A stretch of 64,000 nucleotides of DNA from Deltaproteobacteria bacterium (GTDB taxonomy: Bacteria; CG2-30-53-67). Position 1 is the first letter of the stretch, and every line of letters begins with the position of its first letter. The notes beneath the pieces were generated by a model. The model searched no databases and was not told where the DNA came from. It was given only the letters and a program-made list of their open reading frames with translations. The stretch covers positions 1 to 64,000 of the forward strand of contig JAADIO010000005.1 of the NCBI GenBank assembly GCA_013151235.1. Direction: 5' to 3'. Position numbers and translations under genes: made by a program. Of the stretch, positions 53,794 to 61,239 are shown piece after piece.

Positions 53794-54024
53794 ATGGTAA
53801 CAAAAATCTGTTCCGAACATACCCTCGACTGCAGGGAGATGGCATGCTCTGAGGTACTGGCAAAGCTGAAAGGCACGATGTCCGAGATGAAGCAGGGGGA
53901 GGTCGTGGAGGTATTCACCACCGATGTCTGTACCGAATATGATCTTCCGAACTGGGTACAGCGAAAGGGCAGCGAGCTGATTGCACAGGAACATGTGACG
54001 GTTTTTCACATTCGGAAGCAGTAA
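53794..54024 (+). CDS. TusA-like protein lacking the canonical CPxP motif
   Basis: 76-residue protein with the SirA/TusA fold pattern (beta-alpha-beta-alpha-beta). In the usual CPxP motif near the N-terminus the cysteine is kept but the prolines are replaced (MACSEVLAKLKGTM), so normal sulfur transfer may be altered. The C-terminal half (GEVVEVFTTDVCTEYDLPNWVQRKGSELIAQE) matches the family. A very strong AAAGGAGGT site precedes the start. Possible roles are sulfur relay to biosynthesis or redox enzymes. No obvious partner is nearby. Confidence 0.75.
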   Translation: MVTKICSEHTLDCREMACSEVLAKLKGTMSEMKQGEVVEVFTTDVCTEYDLPNWVQRKGSELIAQEHVTVFHIRKQ

Positions 54025-54067
54025 GGGACGAAAAAGGGGCCGGATTCAGCAACACCGGGAAGGGAGC

Positions 54068-56038
54068 TCAGGCCTGCCCCTTGCAAGAAACGCGTTCGTC
54101 ATCATGCCGGGAGGCGGGAGGTTCGATAAAACGAAGAATCTCTTCGGCTTTCCGGGTGAGGGGCATCCGGGCCAGACTTTTCAGAAAATACTTCCCATAG
54201 GCCTTGGTATGGATTCTTCTGTCAAGAATGGAGAGGACGCCCCGGTCATTTCCGCTTCGGATCAACCGGCCGAACCCCTGTTTCAGGGCAATCGCCGCCT
54301 CGGGAAGCTGGTAGTCGTAAAAGGGGTTTCCGCCTCCTTTTCGCACGGCTTCGATCCGGGCCGCCACGACAGGATCCTGGGGCGCGGCAAAGGGAAGTTT
54401 GTCGACAATCACACAGGAGAGGGCCTCTCCCCGGACATCGATTCCCTGCCAGAAAGAACGGGTGGCAAAGAGAACCGACGCCGTGTCCTCCCGAAAATCA
54501 TGAAGCAGTTCTTCACGTGAAGCCTCCCCCTGTTTGAGCAGCCGGTATTTCATTTTCCCTTGCAAAAGTTGATAAACGGCATCGAGGTTCCGGTTGCTGG
54601 TAAAGAGGACAAAGGCGCGCCCCCGCGTCCGTTCAAGAATTTTTTCAATCTCCCCGGCCGCCTCCCGGTCGAAATCACTCCCCCGCGGCTCACATTTCAT
54701 CTGCGGAAGATAAAGAAGAGCCTGAGAGGCATAATCAAAGGGGGACGGCAGTGCAAGCTCCACCGCGTCACTCAAACCAAGCCGCCTTTTTATGTAGTCG
54801 AAACTCCCGCCCGCCGTCAAGGTGGCCGATGTGAGAACCGCACAGTCGGCGGGAGAGAAGATTTTCTCCTGCAGCTCCTTTGAAACATCAATAGGTGAGG
54901 CATGGAGGAAGACCCCTTTACCCCGGATCTCGCACCAGTAAACCTGCTGATAGTCCCGGCCATCGAGAATAAACTTCAACTCCTCATGGATCTCTTCACT
55001 TCTCCTGCGGCAGGAGGCAAGCTCTTCCTGTTTCTCCACAAAGGGGCGAAGCTCTTTCTGCAGTCCATGCAGACCGTGCAGGAGATCTTCTCCCCGGCCG
55101 GACTGCTTTTCCGTCCGTTTCTCCGGGACCATACGGAATCGATCCCCGCCGCTGAGAAAGGTGGAAAAGAATTCTTTTGCCAGAGCTTCCACCTTTTCGC
55201 AGAGCGCCTCCACCTTTTTCTTTCCCCGTGCACGTCCCATCCGTTTCAATCCCTGCCGGATGTCGCGGATCAGTTCTTCCAGACGGTAGTTGCTGACCTG
55301 AAGACCTAAATGATGGGTCGCCACCTCCTCGATCAGGTGAGCTTCATCAAAGATGACGCCCTCATAATCGGGGATCACCTCCCCGGCCCCCTTTTCCCGG
55401 ATTTTTAGATCGGCAAAAAAGAGATGATGGTTGACAATCACAAGATCGGCCCGGGCGGCCTGCCGCCGCATCACCGTGATAAAGCAACGGTCCAGATCGG
55501 GACATTGCCCTCCCTGACAGGCCTCCCGCTGTGAATTGACCTGTTTCCAGAGGGACGAGGTCTCCTGCATCCCGGACAATTCAGCGACATCACCGGTCGT
55601 CGTCTTGTCCACCCAGGACTTCAGCGCTGCAAATCGTTCCCGGTCTCCGGGATCAATCAAAAGAGGAAACGCCTTGAATTGATGATAACGATTCCAGCAA
55701 AGATAATTACTGCGCCCTTTCATATAGGCGGCCAGAAAGGGCTTCCCAAGCAGATCCCGGAGGAGAGGAAGATCCTTGTAGAAAAGCTGCTCCTGCAATG
55801 CCTTGGTGCCGGTGGAGATCACCACCTTCCGGCCGGAAAGGACAGCCGGGACCAGATAGGCAAGGGTCTTCCCCGTCCCGGTCCCCGCTTCGACGAGGAC
55901 ATGCCGTCCCTGTCGGAATCCCTCCATCACCGTTTCACTCATCTTCAACTGCTGGGAGCGAAACTCATACCCCGGCAACTTTCGTGACAGAACCCCGCCG
56001 GGGCCGAAAATTCCATCAGGATGTATCTCTTCGTTCAT
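54068..56038 (-). CDS. dinG: DinG-family ATP-dependent DNA helicase
   Basis: 656-residue XPD-type helicase used in repair and resolving R-loops or replication blocks. Walker A GTGTGKT, Walker B/DEAH box FDEAHLIEE and the late motif QGFGRLIRSGNDRG are visible. Fe-S cluster cysteines are YLCWN and CQGGQCPDLDRC. The ATG at 56038 has GCAGGAGG upstream; a frame back to 56137 is less likely. The C-terminal tail is Cys-poor and ends in the intergenic gap. Confidence 0.93.
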   Translation of the reverse strand: MNEEIHPDGIFGPGGVLSRKLPGYEFRSQQLKMSETVMEGFRQGRHVLVEAGTGTGKTLAYLVPAVLSGRKVVISTGTKALQEQLFYKDLPLLRDLLGKPFLAAYMKGRSNYLCWNRYHQFKAFPLLIDPGDRERFAALKSWVDKTTTGDVAELSGMQETSSLWKQVNSQREACQGGQCPDLDRCFITVMRRQAARADLVIVNHHLFFADLKIREKGAGEVIPDYEGVIFDEAHLIEEVATHHLGLQVSNYRLEELIRDIRQGLKRMGRARGKKKVEALCEKVEALAKEFFSTFLSGGDRFRMVPEKRTEKQSGRGEDLLHGLHGLQKELRPFVEKQEELASCRRRSEEIHEELKFILDGRDYQQVYWCEIRGKGVFLHASPIDVSKELQEKIFSPADCAVLTSATLTAGGSFDYIKRRLGLSDAVELALPSPFDYASQALLYLPQMKCEPRGSDFDREAAGEIEKILERTRGRAFVLFTSNRNLDAVYQLLQGKMKYRLLKQGEASREELLHDFREDTASVLFATRSFWQGIDVRGEALSCVIVDKLPFAAPQDPVVAARIEAVRKGGGNPFYDYQLPEAAIALKQGFGRLIRSGNDRGVLSILDRRIHTKAYGKYFLKSLARMPLTRKAEEILRFIEPPASRHDDERVSCKGQA

Positions 56039-56208
56039 TTTTCCTCCTGCAAACAGGCGCATCATAACACAGGGAGAGGAGGCGCTGCAAGAATGGAGAA
56101 TCGCTTGATATTCCAGACGTGATTCGTTACAGTACACTGCAAAAAAAGGGAGAATGCCTTGGCCGGAACGGCAGGCAAGGAGAACCGTAAGAGCTGAAGG
56201 AGGAAAAG

Positions 56209-56772
56209 ATGAACGGAAAAATTGGAGGAACTCTTTTTACATTGATCCTTTGCCTTTTGCTGGTCGGGAACGGCTGTAGCAAAAAGGGCTCGGAATCCGC
56301 TTCGGACACTCCAAAAGCAGCGTCGGAACGGCACGCATCCACCCTACCGACAGTGGGAGACCTTGAACAAGGCACGAAAGATGTTCAAAGCCTGATCCGG
56401 CAGGGAAACAGCGACATGGATGCCCACCGCTACCTGGATGCGGTCAATGCCTATACCCGGACGCTGGAGATCATCCCGGAAGATGTCGATGTCCGAATCG
56501 ACATGGGAACTTGCTACCGAAAGATGGGAAAACCGGAAAAGGCGGTGCAGGCCTACCGCAAAGCCCTGAGCTATCAGCCGGACCACCCCAACGGACTGGC
56601 CAATCTCGGGGTGGTCCTGGCCTACGATCTTAAAGATCCGGCCGGTGCCGTAAAAGTCTGGGAGAAATTTCTCTCTCTTTATCCGAATCACCCCATGGCC
56701 GCCTCGATCCGGCAGGAGGTCCGAAGGATCCGAAGGATCCGCATAGGCAAAAACACGAAGAACAAATCGTGA
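56209..56772 (+). CDS. TPR-containing lipoprotein
   Basis: 187 residues: lipoprotein signal peptide with Cys23 (VGNGC), then a Ser/Ala-rich linker, then about three tetratricopeptide repeats (about 60-170), ending in a basic tail RRIRRIRIGK. Probably anchored in the outer or inner membrane as a scaffold. Excellent GAAGGAGGAAA site. Divergent from dinG and convergent with rmuC. Partner and role are unknown. Confidence 0.85.
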   Translation: MNGKIGGTLFTLILCLLLVGNGCSKKGSESASDTPKAASERHASTLPTVGDLEQGTKDVQSLIRQGNSDMDAHRYLDAVNAYTRTLEIIPEDVDVRIDMGTCYRKMGKPEKAVQAYRKALSYQPDHPNGLANLGVVLAYDLKDPAGAVKVWEKFLSLYPNHPMAASIRQEVRRIRRIRIGKNTKNKS

Positions 56773-56823
56773 GGAAACCGAATAAAAACCATTTAAAACC
56801 TCGTCAGAAGATGGGCGCTCCCC

Positions 56824-58161
56824 CTACCCCGCCTCTTCCGGCTCATCTTCAAGTTCGCCGAGCTGTTCCACCGTCTCCGCGGCCGGCAGCTCCTGCACGC
56901 GGTTGAGTTTCCGCCCGATATTCCGGGTCTTCCGTGCCGCCTCCTCGATCGTGTTGCTTGCCTCCTGCAATTTCTTCTGCGTCTTTTCGAGGATATAACC
57001 GAACTTGCCGAACTCCGTCTTCACGGCACCGAGAAGTACCCAAACCTCACTGGATCTTTTTTCGATCGCAAGGGTACGGAATCCCATCTGGAGACTGTTG
57101 ATCAGAGCCGACAAAGTCGTGGGACCGGTCACCGTGATCCGGTACTTCCGCTGGAGCGTATCAAAAAGACCGGGACGATTGAGTACCTCGGCATACAACC
57201 CCTCCGTGGGGAGAAACATGATTGCAAAATCGGTGGTATAGGGCGGATCAAGATATTTCTCCCGGATATCCCTGGCGCTCTTCTTGATCCGTATCTCCAA
57301 CTGTTTCGCCGCGTCCTCCACCCCGGCGGCATCGGCCCGCTCCCGAGCATCAAGGAGACGATCGTAATCCTCCCGCGGGAACTTCGCATCCAGAGGGAGC
57401 CAAACCTCATGGCCTGCGTCCTCCCCCTTTCCGGGAAGTTTGACGGCAAACTCCACCCGTTCCTTGCCTTTCTTCTTCGTGGCCACATTCCGTGCAAACT
57501 GATCCGGTGTCAGGAGTTCTTCGAGGATCGTCCCGAGTTGAATCTCTCCCCAGGTCCCCCGGGTCTTCACATGGGTCAGAACTCGTTTGAGATCCCCGAC
57601 ACCGGCGGCAAGGGTCTGCATCTCCCCCAGCCCCTGGTGAACCTTCTCCAGCCGTTCACTCACAAACTTAAAGGACTCCCCCAAACGTTTTTCGAGCGTC
57701 TCATGGAGTTTCTCATCCACCGTCGCCCGCATCTGTTCCAGCTTCAGACTGTTTTCTTCCTGCAGCCCCTGAAACTTCGTTTCCAGAGATTCCCGCAATC
57801 GTTCCAACTTCTGCTCACTGCTCTGTGTCAGATGAGCCAACTGGTTGGCAAAGGTATCGAGCTGGTTCTTCTGGAGTTGTGCAATCTCCGACATCCGGGT
57901 GAGGAGGGATTCGCCGGAGATACGAACGGAACGGCTCAATTCCTCCCGGCTTTGCTGTGCATGGATCCCCGTCTCTTCCCGGTTCCGGGAAATTTCCTCC
58001 TTGAAGGTCCGTTCAATCCGCTCCTGGTTCTTTTCCAGGTCGGCAAAGCGATGTTCCTGCAACGACCGTGCCCCGCGCCCCCGGAGGAAAACCAGGACCA
58101 GGATGACGCTATTCACCCCAACGAGCAGAAGGAGCAAAAGGAAAAAGAAATAATCAGGCAT
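56824..58161 (-). CDS. rmuC: DNA recombination protein RmuC
   Basis: 445 residues: N-terminal membrane helix (about 4-22), a long coiled coil (about 30-170), then the RmuC nuclease-like domain (about 190-400) with FEVTKKKGKERVEFAVKLPGKG-type region and the MFLPTEGLYAEVL motif. It is linked to limiting DNA inversions and is predicted to have a restriction-endonuclease-like fold. The start at 58161 has GGGGGTG upstream and overlaps the TPR gene stop by 8 bp. Confidence 0.93.
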   Translation of the reverse strand: MPDYFFFLLLLLLVGVNSVILVLVFLRGRGARSLQEHRFADLEKNQERIERTFKEEISRNREETGIHAQQSREELSRSVRISGESLLTRMSEIAQLQKNQLDTFANQLAHLTQSSEQKLERLRESLETKFQGLQEENSLKLEQMRATVDEKLHETLEKRLGESFKFVSERLEKVHQGLGEMQTLAAGVGDLKRVLTHVKTRGTWGEIQLGTILEELLTPDQFARNVATKKKGKERVEFAVKLPGKGEDAGHEVWLPLDAKFPREDYDRLLDARERADAAGVEDAAKQLEIRIKKSARDIREKYLDPPYTTDFAIMFLPTEGLYAEVLNRPGLFDTLQRKYRITVTGPTTLSALINSLQMGFRTLAIEKRSSEVWVLLGAVKTEFGKFGYILEKTQKKLQEASNTIEEAARKTRNIGRKLNRVQELPAAETVEQLGELEDEPEEAG

Positions 58162-59437
58162 TCGCACCCCCTGTAAGGAGGGCCTCAAGCCGTAACCTTG
58201 CCTCCTCCTGATCCTCGGGAATTTTCTCCTGCACCTGCTCCAGAATCTCCATCCCCTCCTGTTTCCACCCCTTCTTCAGATAGACCTCCCCGATTCGGAG
58301 GAGATAGGTCCACCGGTTTTCCGGGTCGAGATAGAGAGCGTTGTTCAACAGCCCCAAGGCGATCTCCGGATCGTGCCCCTCCGCCAGATGAAGATCGGCA
58401 AGCCGTTGCATATCCCGTGCATTGTTCCCGTATTCCACCGCCTCCGAAAAATGCTCAATCGCCTGTTTGCGGTCTCCGGCAGCCACAGCCCATTCTCCCA
58501 ACCGGCTGTGAATCTCGGGAAACTCGGGATCGACTTCCAGGACCGCCCGGTATCTCTCCAGGGAGCGTTCCATGTCGCCGGCCTTCAGGTGGATGTCGCC
58601 CATCATGAGAAAGGCGCCGATCTCATCAGGATGGGCCTCCAAGAGACGATCCAGAACGGAAAGGGCCTCTTCCCCCTGCTCCCTTTCGTGCAGGGCCGAC
58701 GCAAAAACATACCCCAGTTCCAGGTCTTTCGGGTCGGACTCCCAGGCCCGGCGGAGAGACGCAACAGCCCGTTCCGATTCCCCCAGAAAAAGGAGAGCCC
58801 GTCCCATTTCCTTGTGAAGGATCGGATGATCCGGATGTGCTTGCAGAGCCTTTTCATAGCAGGAAATTGCCTTCGAAAAATCTTCGAGATTGGTGTAGGC
58901 ATAGGCCAGGGCAAAATCCTCTCCCAGGGCACGGTAAGCCTCCGCCCGGTCCGGATCCAGAGTATGCACCAGGATCTCGAAATAATCCTTAGGATCCCCC
59001 TCGAAAACGGCCGCCTCATGATCGGAGGAACACTGCCCGCCCGGACAGTAGTTCTCATCCACGAAGAGGCGCTCCACCGACAAAGGAGGTGCGGAGTTCG
59101 GCGCCTCGCGGGAGAGCTTTTCTTCCACCCGTTCCCGGTCCGACTCCTCCTCGAAGAGGGAGAGCGCCAGATGATACCGTTCAACAGCTTCATCCGCCAT
59201 ACCGGAATCGTACAAGCGGTCCCCTTCCGCTTCATGACTTCGGGCCAGATGCGCCGTCACCTCGGCAAGTTTTCGTTCCACCTCCTCCAGAAGGGGGGCA
59301 TCTTTCTTCCCGATCTTTTTAAGAAGACGTCCAAGGAGGAGACGCGCATCACCCCATTGCCCGGCGGCAATATGCTCCTCCGCCCGGTTCAGATCTTTTT
59401 CGGGACTTCCACCAAAGATGGATCTCAGAAACGACAT
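58154..59437 (-). CDS. TPR-repeat protein
   Basis: 427-residue cytosolic protein with no signal peptide. About eight or nine tetratricopeptide repeats between 60 and 400 (for example DFSKAISCYEKALQAHPDHP, then SERAVASLRRAWESDPKD). A linker (about 115-150) contains a short Cys-bearing segment NYCPGGQC. It is probably a scaffold. Ribosome site AAAGGAGAG. Overlap with rmuC implies co-transcription; a role with RmuC is not established. Confidence 0.85.
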   Translation of the reverse strand: MSFLRSIFGGSPEKDLNRAEEHIAAGQWGDARLLLGRLLKKIGKKDAPLLEEVERKLAEVTAHLARSHEAEGDRLYDSGMADEAVERYHLALSLFEEESDRERVEEKLSREAPNSAPPLSVERLFVDENYCPGGQCSSDHEAAVFEGDPKDYFEILVHTLDPDRAEAYRALGEDFALAYAYTNLEDFSKAISCYEKALQAHPDHPILHKEMGRALLFLGESERAVASLRRAWESDPKDLELGYVFASALHEREQGEEALSVLDRLLEAHPDEIGAFLMMGDIHLKAGDMERSLERYRAVLEVDPEFPEIHSRLGEWAVAAGDRKQAIEHFSEAVEYGNNARDMQRLADLHLAEGHDPEIALGLLNNALYLDPENRWTYLLRIGEVYLKKGWKQEGMEILEQVQEKIPEDQEEARLRLEALLTGGANA

Positions 59438-59730
59438 TCAGATTCTCTCCTTTCCCCCGGCCACTACGGCAGGCATCATACAGTAAATCAGGTATATCAA
59501 GGAGGTTTTCGAAAGTCAATGGAGACCCGGAGACATTTCGGCACCTGCTTCGAAAACGGCCGTTACCGTAGTGCCCAACGAGTATGTCATCCGGAACATT
59601 CCGGTCCGCATCAACCCTGTACATTTCGATCGCACCCGGCAACACGGGAACCAAACCTACACCGGGCAGGACGAAGGCCCGGCCATAGCCCCTACTACTT
59701 CCAAGTCTCACAGCAGAGAACAGGAACGAT
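59438..59730. other. 293-bp gap without a supported gene
   Basis: Frames on both strands are open over much of the gap, but none has a start with a well-spaced ribosome site or recognisable domain. GGAGG at 59499-59503 is 14 bases before the ATG at 59519, too far for a normal start. It may hold the remains of a gene. Confidence 0.4.
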
Positions 59731-60162
59731 CTACCCTTTCCGGGGGCGGGCCAGGTGGGCTTCCAGTTCATCCGGGGTTTCGATCAGGACGTCGTAGTAT
59801 TCGCCGTAGCGTTCACAGTCGGGGGGCTGGTGGTCCCGGCAGATCTCGGAGCGTTCTTCATAGATCGTGCAGAGATTTTCCGGGGAGAGATAGATACATC
59901 TTCCCCTGGTCAGGACATGCCATCGGTGGTTCCGGATGAAGACGCTGACCGTATCAAAATGGAGCTGCCATTTCAGGACATCAATCTCCTCCCGGGTCCT
60001 TGGTCTTGTAATCATGACGGCAAGGTCACGGCAGCAGGTCGCCTCACATTCCAGGCAGACGTTTTTTTGTTCCGGATTTTTTTTTCTCCTGCGGGATTTG
60101 CTCCGGATATTTTTTGTTTTGCAAGAAGACATCGTTCGTTTTTCTCTGCACAAATGTCTCAT
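59731..60162 (-). CDS. Small YkgJ-family cysteine cluster protein
   Basis: 143 residues with the family motif C-x2-C-x4-CC (CLECEATCC, near 36-44) followed by RDLAVMITRPRTREEID and CIYLSPENLCTIYEERSEICRDH, the usual second Cys group. Likely binds zinc or an Fe-S cluster. The N-terminus is rich in Lys/Arg. Starts at 60162 or, less probably, 60132; neither has a good ribosome site. It begins 3 bp after the ChaN-like gene, so it is co-transcribed with it. Confidence 0.8.
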   Translation of the reverse strand: MRHLCREKRTMSSCKTKNIRSKSRRRKKNPEQKNVCLECEATCCRDLAVMITRPRTREEIDVLKWQLHFDTVSVFIRNHRWHVLTRGRCIYLSPENLCTIYEERSEICRDHQPPDCERYGEYYDVLIETPDELEAHLARPRKG

Positions 60163-60165
60163 GGG

Positions 60166-61101
60166 TTACTGAAAATATACATACCAGTAGAAATCGGCCA
60201 CCCGCAGGGGAAGGGGCGGTTCTTTCACTTTCATGAATTGAGATTTCGGTATCTGCTCGATCGCAAGGATTTTTGGCTGGACGGTAACATAGGAAACCGG
60301 CAGCCGGCGGAAGAGGCGCCGGGGAATCCCGAATCCGTAATCAACGTGGTTCTCCCCCGCCAGGATAATAAGGATCTTTGATCGGCCTTGCGCACTCTGC
60401 AGGTATGCCGCCGCCGTTTCCGCCATCGTCTCCTCCCAAAAGGCCTGGACAAGAAAAAAGCGGTCCAGCATGCCCCGCCCCTGCGGATGTCCCTTGAAAA
60501 CGGACGCGAGGTAACGTCTCTCATAAGGGTCGGACAAATCTATTTCAGGAAGGGAATCACGAAAAGTCTTCGGAAGATTTTCCAGTCCGTTTCGGGCGAT
60601 TTTCAGTACCGCCGATTTCGGAGCGTTAAGTCCCAGTATGGGAATTTTTTTCTGCTTCAGCACCTTGAGAACCGGACGGTAATAGTCAATCTTCTCCCCC
60701 CAGTAGGCTTTCCAGAGCTTCCGAAACTCCTTGTCCGATCGGTTATTCTCCCGGTACCACCGGTCAAGGGCCTTCTGCGCCGTATAAGGAAACATTTCCA
60801 TCCCGACGGAGACTCTCCCCGGAAAGCGTTCGGCCAATCCCCGGATGACCTCCGCCTGCATCCGGTGAACCCCCGGACTGTTATGAATTTCAGCAAGGTA
60901 GACAACCCGGGTACCACGGAGAAATTCGAAGAACTGCTCCGGATCAAGACGGTAACCGGTACGTACATGAACAATGGTATTCTCGCGGACCCCTCGGGAA
61001 GGATAAGGAAGATTTCGGTTTCCCTCCGGGAACCTGTGCAGGGCACACCCCACGAACGACCACAGCAGAATTCCGCAGAGCAAAACCTTTTTCAAAGACA
61101 A
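60166..61101 (-). CDS. ChaN-like lipoprotein (haem-binding family)
   Basis: 311-residue exported lipoprotein: signal peptide with lipobox FVGC (Cys19), then the ChaN/DUF399 domain. Typical segments are VVYLAEIHNSPGVHRMQAEVI (near 68), VSVGMEMFPYTAQKALDRW and LIILAGENHVDYGFGIP. Campylobacter ChaN binds haem for iron uptake; whether this protein does is inference. Start is TTG at 61101 with AAAGGAG nine bases upstream. Confidence 0.88.
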   Translation of the reverse strand: MSLKKVLLCGILLWSFVGCALHRFPEGNRNLPYPSRGVRENTIVHVRTGYRLDPEQFFEFLRGTRVVYLAEIHNSPGVHRMQAEVIRGLAERFPGRVSVGMEMFPYTAQKALDRWYRENNRSDKEFRKLWKAYWGEKIDYYRPVLKVLKQKKIPILGLNAPKSAVLKIARNGLENLPKTFRDSLPEIDLSDPYERRYLASVFKGHPQGRGMLDRFFLVQAFWEETMAETAAAYLQSAQGRSKILIILAGENHVDYGFGIPRRLFRRLPVSYVTVQPKILAIEQIPKSQFMKVKEPPLPLRVADFYWYVYFQ

Positions 61102-61239
61102 GGTCAGAGACTCCTTTCCGGGAGACCGTTTGCAGGGAAAGCCGAATTTTACGGAAACGTACCGAAAGGAAGGGCTCTTGTCAAGGTGAATGCATTATGT
61201 TACTCTTTTTCTCCGATCGCTCAATCTGATGGAGAGTTC

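Noticed and set aside
58373-59797. 474-residue plus-strand ORF
   Set aside because: Mostly antisense to the TPR gene; biased composition and no domain.
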